Below are positions 45,416-59,219 of a stretch of DNA of 64,000 nucleotides, piece by piece (position 1 is the stretch's first letter; each line of letters starts with the position of its first letter). Under the pieces are notes generated by a model. That model was given only the letters and a program-made list of their open reading frames with translations. It was not told the origin of the DNA and searched no databases. A program made the translations under genes and the position numbers. This DNA is from Atrina japonica (Eukaryota > Mollusca > Bivalvia > Pterioida > Pinnidae). Where the stretch lies: contig BROG01000469.1 of NCBI GenBank assembly GCA_030159075.1, positions 126,001 to 190,000 of the forward strand, given 5' to 3'.

Positions 45416-48000
45416 GTAGACCAAATTCGGTTGCAATTTTAAAATGTTTTCTGTGTTGATTTATAGATGAAAAGTCACAAAACCATGTGCTGTTAATTCT
45501 TACAGTTTCAATGAAATTTGAATGTCTAACAATTGGTCTTATTGAAGACAAGGTCTTTTCAGTGCATAGTTACAATTCCATTATATTAGTTCTATATACA
45601 TGATTCTCTATTTACGAGAACAAAGTTAATGACAACATAATGCACAAAAATGTGTTATTGGATAAAATGGTTTTTTTTTTGCAAATATTTGGAATGGAAC
45701 ACAAGAAAAAATCCATCAAAAGATGTACTTTACCTTATTACATTACCGTATTGCCAGCAATTATTTATAATTTACCACATATAAGCAGGAAAGGTTGAGG
45801 AACTCATTCATTTCTGCCAGCTTTTCTTTCCTCTGTAACCTATTTAGGTTTAATGGAAGATGTTTGATTGACTCTCACCAAGCATTGCTCAATACTCACA
45901 TTTCATACTTAAATGGTGATAATATGATGTCAGCCTGCAGTAGCGATCAATATAGAAATACAATTTATGACACATAGTGCAATGACATATCGCGATATTT
46001 TGCAGATAAAACTTCCACATGTATGAACATGGTCTCGCATGCACAATTTTATGTAGCCGTATGTCTGCATTAACAGCTATTACTTTTTGTATCTATTTAC
46101 ACGTTTACTGGATTTGATGAAGACGTATGTCTATATTTATATATACATATGGCATGCACAATCTGTGATTGTATAGTCTATATAAAATAGAAGATCGGAG
46201 AAATAGGTTTTGTTTTCGCATATCCAGCGCAACAATGTGAGCATTATTATCGATACAATTGGCCTTTCCATTATTCGGTAACAGTTATTAAAATTGATGA
46301 CGTCACAATACTTGACACCTTGCTCATACCTCGAACAAACTTTAAAATGCATTGTGGCGTCAAGAAATTCGACTAACTTTCGTGAAAATGCGATGTATCA
46401 ATTAGAAAGCAAATTTGCCGCTATACTTCATATTAAATATATTTTAGTCCCCCGTTTTGTAAAAACAGTCGACAGTCCTAAGTCGGAAGTTTTGAATTAT
46501 TATATCTTGAATCAAAATTTATGGGCGTTTATCAACGCTTATCTAATTCAAGTCGTAATATATATTCGCATATTTTCAAATGTTTCATATTCATTACTGT
46601 ACCAGCTATATATACAGAGTTGAATTTTAGATTTTATAACATCAACATGTCTTGACTCTGCTTCAAAGCAGATTAAATCGTCATAAGTCACAAGACCCTC
46701 TGTAAAATGGTCGCATGTTGTAAGTCTACCCCGAGATGAAGTCTAAAATTTAGACTAAATTTACAGTTTAATCTTTAGTAAAATGACCCCAGTGTCCATC
46801 TACCGTGTAAGTCTAGTATAGTACTTGTAGAACAGTTCAGTTTGGAAATTTAGTTCAATGAATGTTTGAAACATTTCCTAAACACTAGATCAAAGCTACA
46901 TTTAGCATACAGTTTTATACCTAGATTATAATTTGGTACCGTTGATCTTCTATTGTATCTTCAATGTGTAATAACGTATCCATGGAAACATGACAAGTTT
47001 TAAAATAACTCCTCTTATAAATAGCTAGTAAAATCATTTCAAATTTGATATTACAATATATATGATATATGATAAATTGTTTTAAGTGAACTACTTCGAA
47101 ATTTCACTTGTTCTACTTCACTTCCCGTGAGTATTTTGAAGCTGATGATTACCTCTAGAAATATCTCATCATAGATTGAAAGTGTTCTATTTGTAAAGTG
47201 TCAAATTGGTATTTGTCGCTTCTCATTACCCATCGCTGATCCAGTCCTAATCTTATTTTCTCAGACGAAATCTCATCTTTTACTACTTGTTGGCCAAGTT
47301 GATTGCCTTTTAAATCAATCAGAAAAAAAACTACTGGACGTTGTACTTACTGCATTGATGCATTATGTACTGTCTGCAGCTAAAACCGGCATTTTGTCAC
47401 TAAATTGGGTTTTAAGGAAGAAAACAATTTCCTAATAATGTAGAGAATTTATTGATCGTATATTAAATAATTTGGTATCAGGCTTAACAATATACGGTGT
47501 CATTAAGCCAAGTTACAGAAGTAAAAACGATATCGTAGCTATGAGAAACCTATCCATGCATTTTGGTAATATTTGTCACAGGATATGAAATCAAAACTTG
47601 GTTAAAATCCCGTTTTTAGATATTTTTAAAAAATGTATGTACTTTTAACATTGAATACTGACTTTTTGGCATAATGACAGTTGCTGATCATTAAAAGGTA
47701 AGAGTCGTTTAGCCGTAAATTAGATGTAAATCTTCAGCTAATGGCTGTTGAATAGTCGCATGTGAAAAAACATCGTTTTAAACGTTTTAAAAGTCTTACT
47801 TTGTCTGATAGGACTTTTGCACTGTTTATTAATTACAAATAGGGATGTATGCAGTGTGATTTGTGTATAACGCTCCCAGATCGAAGTTTGAGAGCATATA
47901 AATAGTTTTCTTAAAACAATATTTTCTCATAATTTGTAAAGCAACATATATATTGTTCGTAATAAATCAACCGTAATAAACCGTATACAATTCTTGTGGA
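45416..48000. other. No gene recognised
   Basis: AT-rich. A 109-residue plus-strand open frame at 46294-46623 has no recognisable motif and no support as an exon. Confidence 0.4.
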
Positions 48001-48115
48001 AGGCCGGTGATGTCTTCCTGTGTACATTATAACCTTGACCTCTCGCCACCGCGACCATGACTGAAAGATTATTGACTGTGGCATTAAACACTTTTCAAAA
48101 TAAAAAAAACAAAAC
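48001..48115 (+). repeat. Possible SINE 3' fragment
   Basis: GC-richer segment ending ACTGTGGCATTAAACACTTT and an A-rich run, resembling a SINE tail. No A or B box was seen. Confidence 0.25.
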
Positions 48116-48744
48116 TTCTTACGTCCCTTTCACTTATACTTTTGCTTTTTAGCCAAAAACAAACCAAGCAAGTTGACCTACAATATGGTCGCTAAAGGGG
48201 AATAACTCTTACAAAATACTTCTTATTGAAAACTGTCTACTGTGTTTCTGTCAGTTTGTATGGATGTACCATTTTTATTTTCGTCAAATAACTCTTTTTT
48301 CTAAATTTAGACCAAAGTCGAGAATGCTGCTTCGAATTCGACAATGTATACTTGCATATTGGAAATTGATTCCCCTAGTGATGCGCGTATGTATACATAC
48401 ATGAAATGGAACTACTTGTGATACTTCACAATCATTCTGTCCGCCAGGTCGCGCCATTTACGCCTTAGAGATAAAATGAGTGCACTATGGATACCTCACC
48501 GCTATTTAAAGTTTTATTTTTCTACTTGAAAATATTATGTTGAAAGTCTCTAATAATCAACAGCAAATGTAGTAATATGTTTAAATGAAATTCGAAAATG
48601 TATTTTCAATTCATAAAGTAGAAAATAGAAAAAAACGTTGTGGTTTATTTTATTATCCGATATGTGGATACCGTAATCCGTTGCTATCCACCTTAACAAC
48701 ATAGACTAAATGTCCCTGGAATGAAAAATACGTCGAATATATGT

Positions 48745-48892
48745 AAATATAAGATTTAAATTGCTATTTTATGTGTATTGCGTATATATATTTATATCTG
48801 AAATTGGTATAGGGGCTACCGCGCTTCACTAAAACTGCCCCTATACCAGTTTATAAACGAAATGAAATTGCAATTCAAATCTTATTTTAAAA
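48745..48892. repeat. Hairpin-forming inverted repeat
   Basis: Arms AAGATTTAAATTGC...ATTGGTATAGGGGC and GCCCCTATACCAGT...GCAATTCAAATCTT flank a 20-base loop at about 48817-48836. The proximal 12 bp of the stem are perfect; the distal parts contain insertions. Confidence 0.75.
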
Positions 48893-50774
48893 TGTACTTT
48901 AAGTGATTTGATTGAAAGAATAAAGCCTGTTTACTGATAGTGTTTCTGACTGAAGTTTCCTTTTTATAAATAAATCACGTAAATAACGCAAGTGTAAGTT
49001 CATCTTTAGTGTAAACAGTACTGGGACAGATGAGCCAATACAATTTTATATTTATCGTTATGCGAATTCCTAGATAGACCTTAAGCAGTCTGTTATATAG
49101 ACATATGTCAGTTAATACTGTTATTGGCTAGAAAAAGTCATATTAAATACAGGGATATTCTTTTTCTGCAAACAAACTAATTTGTTCGCTTATCCCAAGC
49201 ATACAGATATAATAAATATAATAAATAAAAAGGGAGAGTTATGTAGTTTTATGACAAGTGATATCCAAGTTCATTCCTATTATCATTTTATAAACAAGAT
49301 AATAATATAACTAATGCTACAATAAAATGCGAAATTTGATATGTTTGTTAGGAACAGTAAGAAAAACAGAACTGTAATATGCAACAGATTTATGACCATG
49401 GCGTACAGGTTTATGGACGAACATAGTGAATTACGAAATAGGAATCAAAACAAATGCTTAAGTATCCAATATCAAGGATGAAAGTCTATGGAGTCAGCTG
49501 GTTCCAAGTATCGTGTACACAAACCACAACAAAAATATGTGCAAGTTCCATCGTTGCAATGGTGTTTGGGGATGTGATATTATCACTAAATTGCCATTTC
49601 CTGTACCAGTGGGCCATCTTTAATATCAGACTTCGTTATATAAAAATATTTACAGCGAACTAGGTAAAACTTCAGTAGAAATGTTCAACACGCTTCTCCT
49701 ATACTGGTGTTTTTATGGCGAGGGCATAGAAATCAAAAATGAAAATTATACCTCGCTAATTATTTAACTATATTTATACAACTATTCAAGAAAAAAAATC
49801 GCTGACTTGTCCAAGTCAAATGAAAATTAATATGTCATTTATTGGAGGGAAACTTATGTCAATCATCAACTTTGAAGACGTAAAGTGGTATTTAAGCCGA
49901 CCGAATTTAATGATAGACCAACAGTTCCTGTACAGTCTATGACTATTTCATAAACATGCATAAATGAATAGCGTTTTACGTCAACATTTGGTATATTACA
50001 GTCCAATTTTAGTGCTTTTGTAAACATGTAGTCGTTGCTTAACTGTCTATACCACATGTGGCTAGGTTTGTCCATGATCTTAGTCGATGAGCAGTGGTCA
50101 CTTCCTCCATGGTAACGGGTTTTCCAGAGATATGAGACTTCCCATGGCACCAGACGCCCCATTTGATTTAATGCCTTTCGGGTTTATACTGTTTAGAGGA
50201 TTGATGTTTTGTTATCTTTGATTTTTTATATTGTCCCATAAGTATTTCTTCATTTGAACTATGCCAATCATTACTGACAATAGTATTCTATCCGTGTAAG
50301 ATAATCAGAATAATATATCATAAAATATATGTTCAAATCCGGTTATATATTCTCACTAAAAGAGAAATCTGATGAATTAATTAATACTTTAAACATTTCA
50401 AATAATTTTACTTGTAAAGCCATCTGACTCTACGACAATCTTATTTTACAAGTCAGTCAAATTTTAATGTATTTGATATTTCAGACATTTAAAAGTTAAT
50501 TTTGAAGATAATAGGATTACAATTTACAAACTGCAGCAGTCAATAAAATCAATTGTTATCAAGGTTAACGTAAGAGCTTGTATCATTTCAATTAAGCGGT
50601 TAAATGAACTTTTAGCACTGAAAATAACAAAAAGAATTTTCTCAATAATTTACAAATATTCATACTGTGTGGGTTATGATACGCCTACGTTAACAAACCG
50701 ATATATTTGTACTTCTAAGTAAAATGAAGAAGTATCGATGGATAATCGAAACTCAAAGTCCATTAGAATACGAC
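48893..50774. other. No gene recognised
   Basis: AT-rich sequence with no supported feature. Confidence 0.4.
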
Positions 50775-51062
50775 AGACTGGATATACAAATGGTCTAAAT
50801 ATGAAAAACAATTGCGAATCTCAAACGAGATAAGACCAGGCGTCTAAAAGATTCAACAACCCCTCTTAGCTTGGTACACCCGTCGCAAATGCCCATAGAA
50901 ACCCCTCGAATTCGGTTAAAAGACGAAATTAAATGAAAAGGTCAAGCTTGGGATAAAGGTCAAGCTCGGTGAAAATGGTGATATATCAACGGTCTAAACA
51001 CGAAGAAAAATTGCGAATCCCAAACGGGATGGGACCAGGTGTCCAGAAAGAGTCACCGTCCT
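50775..51062 (-). mobile_element. Family B retroelement tail, partly duplicated
   Basis: ATTGCGAATCTCAAACGAGA, AAGACCAGGCGTCTAAAAG and ACACCCGTCGCAAATGCCCA correspond to 34150-34250. The first segment recurs as ATTGCGAATCCCAAACGGGA, GGACCAGGTGTCCAGAAAGA at about 51010-51050, a head-to-tail partial duplication. Confidence 0.6.
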
Positions 51063-51511
51063 AAACATCAAATTCGTTAAATGGATAACACAGAATAAAA
51101 ACAGCTTTGTTTCTTAGATTTGATGAGTTCTTTTACAGAGAGGTTAAAATAAAGTTGCATACAAAAACCAAAAACCAAACCAAAAGAATAATAGATATAA
51201 AAAATGCATATTTTTAAATTCTTAATGACATTTTCATCCAATTGTATAAATATGAAACAACATTCTTCCGTTAGTACTGTAGATATTATGAAGAATATAA
51301 GAAGACTGTTTCAAACAACTTCTTCAAGACCTCCATCAAGTTTCAGGAGCCGAGAGGAAGTATGCGGTCGTCTGATTTAATTACAAATTTGGAAAATTAT
51401 GCGATCAACTGATATGTAGATATATGTTCTTTATTTTAATTTTAATATGTGGGCAACGTGAAGAGTACATAATTGGTATATATAATAATTTACGCATTTC
51501 TCAGCCATACC

Positions 51512-52110
51512 CAGGTTTAATAGCCTCAATTACAAGACAGTGATCACAAACAATCGAGAGAAAACTGCTACTATTGCTTTTACATGTATTTGTACTGTCA
51601 GACAGACTGACTGACTGACAGACAGACAAACAAACAGAGACATTGAAACACATACTGATAGACAGACAGACAGACGGAAAGACAGACAGACTGACTGACA
51701 TACTTACAGACTGACAGACATACTGACAGACTGACTGAAAGACAGACAGAGACATGGGGAGACAGACAGATAGACAGACTGACAGACTGACTGACTGACA
51801 GAGAGACTGACAGACAGACTGACAGACAGAGACATGGAGAGACAAACAGATAGACACACAGACTAACAGACAGACAGCCAGATGTAGTAGCCTCCATTTC
51901 AAGAACGTGAACAAGAAAATCGGAGGAAAGTGTTATTAATATTACCATGAGTTGTAATGTCAAAATACAGAGACATAGAAAGACAGTCAGGTGTGGTAGT
52001 CTCAATTACAACACCGTGAACAACAGGCTATCGGAGGAAAATGCTATGAATTTTACTTTGAGTTGTACTGTCAAAGAGCAGAGACCGACAGACAGATAGA
52101 GGCATGGAGA
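51512..52110. repeat. Tandem unit with embedded GACA microsatellite
   Basis: A unit of about 100 bp (TAGCCTCAATTACAAGACAG, AATCGAGAGAAAACTGCTA, TTTTACATGTATTTGTACTGTCA in the first copy) recurs from about 51885 and 51995 with changes, each followed by GACAGACA-type runs. The first run, 51597-51880, is by far the longest. Cys/Ser-rich minus-strand frames over the run are artefacts. Confidence 0.75.
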
Positions 52111-52145
52111 GACGGACAGAGAAAGAGAGTCTTAATATCATATAA

Positions 52146-52641
52146 AGTGGAATCTCGATATGTCAAAATCGGATGAGTCGAAATTCCGGTTATGTCAAAG
52201 TCGAACAGCATAGTCCCAATATTTTACTATAAATTTGTAATATTTTTATTCCGGATATCTCAAAGGTTTTATCTCGAAATATCGCGTATCAAAAAGTATT
52301 TTTCTGGTCCGAAGTATTGAAATATTACAAAATTATCACTTGTTATCTCGAAGTTTCCATTTGCGATTGATGGTTTACGTTTGTACACAAAATTCATTCA
52401 TTAAATAACTTAATTACTTCCAAAACAAGGAATAAACGACTTCTGTTAATGAGCCAAGATGAAAGTGTAATTAATAATTGCTTAGATCCAATTTGAATTA
52501 AGCAGTACCTTGAGTAAGTCTATTCATTGTCCAATAAAAAAAGAAAATGTGTAAATTAAAATTTTTGGTTATCTCGAATTCCGGATATCTCGAAGTAAAC
52601 GGGTCGGTCCCGTGAATTTCGAGATAGCGAGATTCCACTGC
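52146..52641. mobile_element. Non-autonomous inverted-repeat DNA transposon, about 0.5 kb
   Basis: The left end AGTGGAATCTCGATATGTCA is inverted relative to the right end TTCGAGATAGCGAGATTCCACTG-type terminus at 52616-52640. Subterminal TATCTCGAA motifs recur inside. CAGTGGAATC-like ends and surrounding TA fit the Tc1/mariner-pogo group, which is an inference. No transposase. Confidence 0.65.
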
Positions 52642-52889
52642 AATATTCAAATATATATGTTAAGACTGAACATTTGCTTTTTAAAAAAAAATATCATGTT
52701 TCATTACGGTATTTGATAATTGTTTTTCTTCCAATCAAAATGTGCTAAATCCACCGGTATTTTTTATGAAGCAGGGACTTTTTTAATGTTACAGTGTCAG
52801 AATAAGCACGATTTGGAATCTATGTAATAGTGAACGAAATGAAATTATCGATTTTTTCTATGTATAAGGGTCTGTCTTCTACATAGAGG

Positions 52890-54636
52890 TCGAGTGATAA
52901 TACAACATTTAAATAGACATGTAATTCCGTTATATAACAAATCGTTGTGGCCGGTCACACCATATAATTCATTTTCTTTTTTGTTTTGTCTTCCGATTTA
53001 TGCGACATTTAGAATGTTAGGAAGTAATATAATGGATATTTCTATCCTAACTTGGCAAACGTTACTATCATCATACAAATTTAGGATCTCGGCAGTATCT
53101 ATAATCTGACTCTGTGGTTGATCAAACATTTGATTCAACAATGTGCAAATTGAAAACAATGGCAGACTCTTTGTCTTAAAACCCCACTATTCTTATCCGT
53201 TGTCACATCCAATTTTTGACGGATTTTTCTTAATAATGAACAAACAGCCTCAGAATGGGATGGGGTGACTAAATTTTCCAAGGCTCAAGGAAATCAGTTC
53301 TATTTCTATCATTTTCTCTAGTAGTACATGTGTTTGTGTATCATTACATACTAAGTACTTTGTCGTCTTCTGTAAAACTTGCAGATTTAAAACAATAACA
53401 AATTTCATCACTGGTATAGTACAAAGGTAGCATTAATGATGGGAATTTTGAAAGAATTTTTCGGGTTTATTTTCCAAAGTAAAATTAGTATCTTTGAAAC
53501 ACTGATCATTAACCATGCTGTCGTACATCTCATTCAACGGTTTCATCGTATGATGCAGTGGTTGTGCTCTGCGGCTTCTGCGCTTTTAACTATGTTGTAT
53601 GATAGCGTTATAACCATGGCACGACTAGGCTGCTTACTCTTCGTGGCTTTGTATGACAGTTAAACTATCGATATAATTCTAAATTAGTGTTATTCTATTT
53701 GTTTTTCCAACATTAGGCGTTATGTATTAGCTGAAATAAACATTGGATGCTTGATATCACTCAAACGTCAACAATACAACTTTTACATTCAATAAACATA
53801 TAAAAGTTTATTAGATTTAGTTGACTATTGACTTACCAAAGGGCATTCACCGTCCATTGTATGAATTAACTGATTAATGACACGGAGATAATAAAATGTA
53901 TAAATAACAGTAATAGAATTGATTGTAATACACTTGATCGTCAGTTTTAGAGCGTGGAAACTATGCCTGGTTGTAAAGCGTAACGAATTGGTTGACTTAC
54001 AGACGACGGTGTGACTACAGGAAAGTATTCATCTTTACAAGTACTGATTATACAGTATTGGTATATCAAGCATTAATATTGATATGGTCTTTAGCACAAT
54101 GACTCAATGACACAATGATAAGGTATGTACATAGAATAAACGAAACCATTTAATTCATCCGGATGGTCGTGACTAGACTGTATCAATACAAAACGAACCT
54201 GATAATAATGCTTATAAAGCAGGGAAGATAAACAATTATTGACTGCCGGAAAAACAGAAATTAACTTTCATGCTTTGAGGGAGCAAGCAACGGATATAGA
54301 ATTTAATTTTGTAAAATTGTCGTTCGGGTATATATTTATAATCAGTATCAAATAGTTTATCGATCTTGTAAATTAGCATAAAATGTAGACAAATATTGGC
54401 CTCCATAATAAACAAATATTCATACTACTACATCCGATAAATGTTACCAATGAATAATTCTAAGAATAAGGATATAACACATATATTGTCCGATTCACAT
54501 AACTTGGCGGGGTGATGGATTTTACTGTATTACAGTATGGAACAGTCGAACGCAGAGCATGACATATTACTTCAAATCTAGTAATGCAAGCAACAATTAA
54601 ATAATGTGCTTATTACATCACAATCATCAATATAAT
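52890..54636. other. No gene recognised
   Basis: Short frames at 52894-53109 and 53436-53663 lack motifs. No repeat structure was seen. Confidence 0.4.
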
Positions 54637-54637
54637 T

Positions 54638-54640
54638 ATT

Positions 54641-54672
<32 letters not shown>

Positions 54673-54698
54673 CATTATTATTATTATTATTAAAAATA

Positions 54699-54763
<65 letters not shown>

Positions 54764-54768
54764 GTTTT

Positions 54769-54799
<31 letters not shown>

Positions 54800-54805
54800 T
54801 CATTA
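54638..54805. repeat. (ATT)n-(GTT)n microsatellite
   Basis: TTATTA runs pass into TTGTTG over about 165 bp. Confidence 0.96.
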
Positions 54806-55249
54806 TTATTATTTGTGTTACAATCTTTATCATGTTACATTTTTAATTACAATTTTAGTTCAATATTGTTATTTCAGTATCCCATCCACAAAATTACGAA
54901 ATATTTTTTTAATTAAAATGTCTCAATTTTTTTTTTCGCTATGAATTGAGCAAGTAATTTTCAAACTTCAACTGAAAGGCCCTACAAAGTGTTTGTATAC
55001 ATCATCTTTATATATTTTGCAAATTTAGCTTGACATAACTAAAAACGAAACAAAAAATATACATACAATATATTCCTGTCTGAAATGATGTAATTCACTT
55101 TGCAGAAATGTGTAATGAATCATTTTGTCCCCATTTTTAACACACTGCTAAAATTAGATTGTCAATTAAATATTTAATCGCATAACCTCAGAATTTGGCT
55201 GATGAAAGAAAAAATAAAGTTATATTTATCTATTATTTCTAATGAATGT

Positions 55250-55401
55250 GTGTTTTTTGCGCAATTAAAATTAAGTTTTCTCATCTAAGTCTAATTTTTA
55301 ATCCAGTTTAATGCTAATGGATGAGAAATATTGCATTCAACGGGTCTATGTTTCACAGCGAAAAACTAGGTTTTACGTATTAATGTGAATTTGTCGTGTC
55401 A
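55250..55401. mobile_element. MITE of the ACGCCAAAATCAC family, left end eroded
   Basis: Interior AAGTTTTCTCATC and AAAAACTAGGTTTTACG blocks and a right end ATGTGAATTTGTCGTGTCA followed by TA at 55402-55403. The left terminus is no longer clear. Confidence 0.5.
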
Positions 55402-56184
55402 TACATATGGAATAATTTTATTTCACACCGAAGAGGAATATTTCTGTAATATTTATGTTCAACATAACTCAAAGAGTCTACAATAAAATTACCCATTCGC
55501 AATTAAGTTATAAATAACTTTGACTCCACTGAATTCATTTGATTGTTTACGATATCAGTTTGTGTTGTTTATGTGCAACTGTCAATAATCAGATACAAAT
55601 TTAACGACAAGGGGCAAGGCGGAAGACATTATAGTACACATTGCACTGTAAAATACCATCATTTTATGGCACAATACATATCAAGAATCATACAATTTCC
55701 CGTGCTATTCCTTTTTGGCGTCAGATATGATACACAGAGTAAATAAACATGCGCGTAACCTTTTCCAGTTATTAAACCATCGTAACGTGCCACTCACTGC
55801 GATAGAAGAATAATGAGTTGGTTGTCTCAAGTTATATTAAAGACATACCAATCAATAAGCCAATTTACATTTATGTCCCAAACATGTTACAACATATTAG
55901 ATAGACATAGCTTCAAGAATGTATAATAAAACATAAAAAAGAAAATATATTTCAGAGTTAACAGATTAATGTCCATTTACAGGAAAATAGTATTAGACTG
56001 CAGGTCGGATACCCGATCACCTGGAACACAACTGATACGGGTTCATCTCTGGTCAGGAAACGGAACCTCGTCCATAAAGTATAATTCCCAAGTCATATTT
56101 TGGCTTTTAAGCTTGCCTTCACTATTTATTGTCCTCCCACGTGAAACGTATTGATCAATTTGGGTACTATAAGTCCTAAATTCC

Positions 56185-56960
56185 ACGCCTACGGACGAAA
56201 TAGTTAGTATTTGGCACTAAATGTCGTCATGACTCTCTCACGTACAGAAGAAATATATAGTACTCGGCACTGAAGTTTGTCATGACTCTCTCACGTACAT
56301 ACAAATATAAAGTATTTAGTTACTTAAATTTGTCTCTAATTATCTTACGTACAGACAAAATATTAAGTATTTGGGTAATTAATTTTGATGCTATCTATCT
56401 TACGTACAGACAAAATATTAAGTATATGGGTACTTAAATTTGTCTCTAGGTATCTCAGGTACGGACTAAATATTAAGTATTGAGTACTTAATTTTGATGC
56501 TATCTATCTTACGTACAGACAAAATATTAAGTATTTGGGTACTTAAATCTGTCACTAGGTATCTGACGTACATACTTAATCTTTAGTATTCATTGTCCTT
56601 ATTTGGGCACAAAAGTTTGTCTTACTTTCGAAAATCTATTTAAAATTGTAGCTCAACTGATGAAGTCTAATTGACAGAAATGATCGTCTTGAGCATTATG
56701 ACTTTGGTATTATGTTTATAATAAATAAATACAAAACCGACGAAATATTTAGCATTTGGGCACTAACATTTGTCCTTACTCCTCCACGTATATACGAAAT
56801 ATTTAGTCCTTACTCTCCGAAATATATACTAAATATTTAGTATTTGAGTACTAAAAGTTCTTACTCTGCAACGTACAGACCTAATATCTATTATTAGGCA
56901 CTACAATTTGTCCTCACTCTCCAACGTAAAGACGAAATATTCAGTGTTTGGGTACTGAAT
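56185..56960. repeat. Diverged roughly 60-bp tandem array
   Basis: Units with TACGTACAGACAAAATATTA, AGTATTTGGGTACTTAA and TTTGTC recur about a dozen times with substitutions and indels. Flanking units at both ends are the most diverged. The array is interrupted by a hammerhead-like repeat at 56648-56725. Confidence 0.85.
56648..56725 (+). ncRNA. Hammerhead-like repeat, copy 2 (damaged helix III)
   Basis: GCTCAA (56651-56656), CTGATGA (56657-56663), GAAA (56677-56680), GTC (56686-56688) and TTGAGC (56689-56694) are kept. Helix III has lost two bases and a C is changed to T, leaving a loop too short to close well. Downstream GACTTTGGTATTATGTTTAT matches copy 1. Confidence 0.5.
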
Positions 56961-57003
56961 TTGATCATGAATTTCTCATATGTATAGACGATATATTTTG
57001 TAT

Positions 57004-57122
<119 letters not shown>

Positions 57123-57209
57123 AAGAGATGTTTCAGATCCAATAAATACAAATAAATTTGTATTTCAAAGTAATGGATCTTGTAAATCATTATTCATAAG
57201 TATATATTA

Positions 57210-59046
57210 AGCATCAATTTGACCAATATATAATATTTATGTTTCAGGTTATGGAAAATGCCTTCTGGATAAGATGTCTTCCGAGAGTTACATGGTTTTA
57301 AATATACTTTCGGTCAATGAGTCTATAATATACAATATGTCAATGAGTCTATAGGTAGATGATTGTATTAGTAAATTAACTAATGCTTGTTGGAATATAT
57401 AAAATAACCAAAGCTACTTTGAATAACTCCTTGTATTGTATTGATTCTATCATAACATAAAATATCACTTCATTATAATGGATTACGTGTCCTTTTACAG
57501 ATTTTATAGTTGCCTGATTTTAGATTATTCAATCCCATCATATCCCAAGTTGACTGTATCGTGGGAATCCAATGATTTGAAGATATTTGATTAAAATGGA
57601 ATTTCGTTTTCAGCAAAATTTCTCTATAATTGGATGTTTTAAAATGATGCTGGTTTTTCTTTTCCTCCGATGTCATTCGTACAAGTTTTTTAAATTCCTT
57701 AAGGGATAACAACGAATCTTTCGTGACATTGCCTATATCATATAAAAAAATGTAACAAATTTGCACAGTATAAATTATGCTGTCCTTGCATATCCTTGGA
57801 TATACCAAAAACTTGTTTTTCTCCGAGTTGTAGTATTTATAATTCCTTTCCCTAAAACATCTGTCTACTATGATCTATACAATAAATTCAAATTATGAAT
57901 ATAAAATCTGATATTCGGGTACACTGGTTTCTTACAACAGTAGGCATCACTCACGCAAACATCCAGTGACAACATAAGTTACAAGAAATTCCTTGTCATA
58001 TCCTTATATGAAATAAATAAAGTTTATAATGTTGTCGCTGGTTTATGATTTGTAACTTTGTAAAGACAAGGATCAAATTGTTATGCAAAGTTTATTATTT
58101 AAAGGAACATTTAACAGCAATATATGTGTCTGTGTCTTAATTCTTCTTTAATAATTTGTTATTGATGAAATAAACCCCCAAATGACAAATCTTATAAAAG
58201 TGAGGATACCTAGGACAATTTCAATACATCAGACCAAAAACAGAAATGGTTAGAACCTCTAATATAGGTTCCGGTAGCTGTTTTATGTGAACAAGGAATC
58301 AAGCTGAATTCAACAACTACAAATGCATTTCCTATCCAGGAAGCACTGGTACTGACTGGTATATCAGAAATAAACCATCAATATTTTCCCGGGTATCAAC
58401 ACTGAAGACGAGACAAAAATGATTCCTGGATCGTGTATAAAACGATGAGTGAATTGTCATCATAATTTCGCATGCGACAGGTACAACCAAATTTCGAGGC
58501 GCCTATTTGGTAGTATACGGGTTATGTATTCTACATCTTCATCAACACTTTGGTAAAAGAAAAAACAGGTCATTGCCGAATTCAAACATTAATGAAAACA
58601 TTTCTGTAAAATATGATTTAACAGGGACAAAATCACTGACAAAATGATAATCAATTTAATTGATAGGTCTTTTCCTGCAAAGCTACAATACAGCTTTAGA
58701 TGACATTTAGCTAAAACTTTTGTCTCAGCGCTAATCATCTCCGTGTAATTTCCAAGTTTAACACATTGTTTTGTGTTCGCCGGTTTTAAATTAAACTGAA
58801 TAATTTACCACAAACTGAATTTAGTCTCTTTAAGTTAAATTTCAGAAAGCTTCTTGTAAAAAAATGACATCTTGTGTTATTAACACGACTTTGAAAATGT
58901 CAGAGAGCTCAAGGAAAAATAATTTGTCTCGATTTCGTACTTTGTTAGTCTGTGTTTCGTTTTTGGGATCGGTGATATGATCCTTATTAAAAAGATTGTA
59001 TGCTGGAATTTACTATTATCTTCTGCGAATGTGATATTTCTGCAGG
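57210..59046. other. No gene recognised
   Basis: A 111-residue minus-strand frame at 57473-57808 has no recognisable domain. Otherwise AT-rich, featureless sequence. Confidence 0.4.
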
Positions 59047-59219
59047 CTATGAAGATACAATACTGATAATGCTTTGTCGTTTGGGAATATCACCGGTGAC
59101 TTGACAACAGATATCTAACTCTAAATGAGTTCCATTAATCTTCTTCGTAATGGAAACAAATGTAGAAATTGTGTTTGCTATACGATGAGCATGGGTGAGA
59201 TGATAAAATCTGATTTTAC

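Noticed and set aside
46294..46623. 109-residue plus-strand frame
   Set aside because: No recognisable domain, ordinary AT-rich composition and no supporting context.
47141..47180. Another hammerhead core (CTGATGA followed by GAAA)
   Set aside because: No stem II between the motifs and no complementary stem I or cleavage triplet.
57473..57808. 111-residue minus-strand frame with Lys-rich middle
   Set aside because: Could be an exon or an old element but nothing recognisable; not called.
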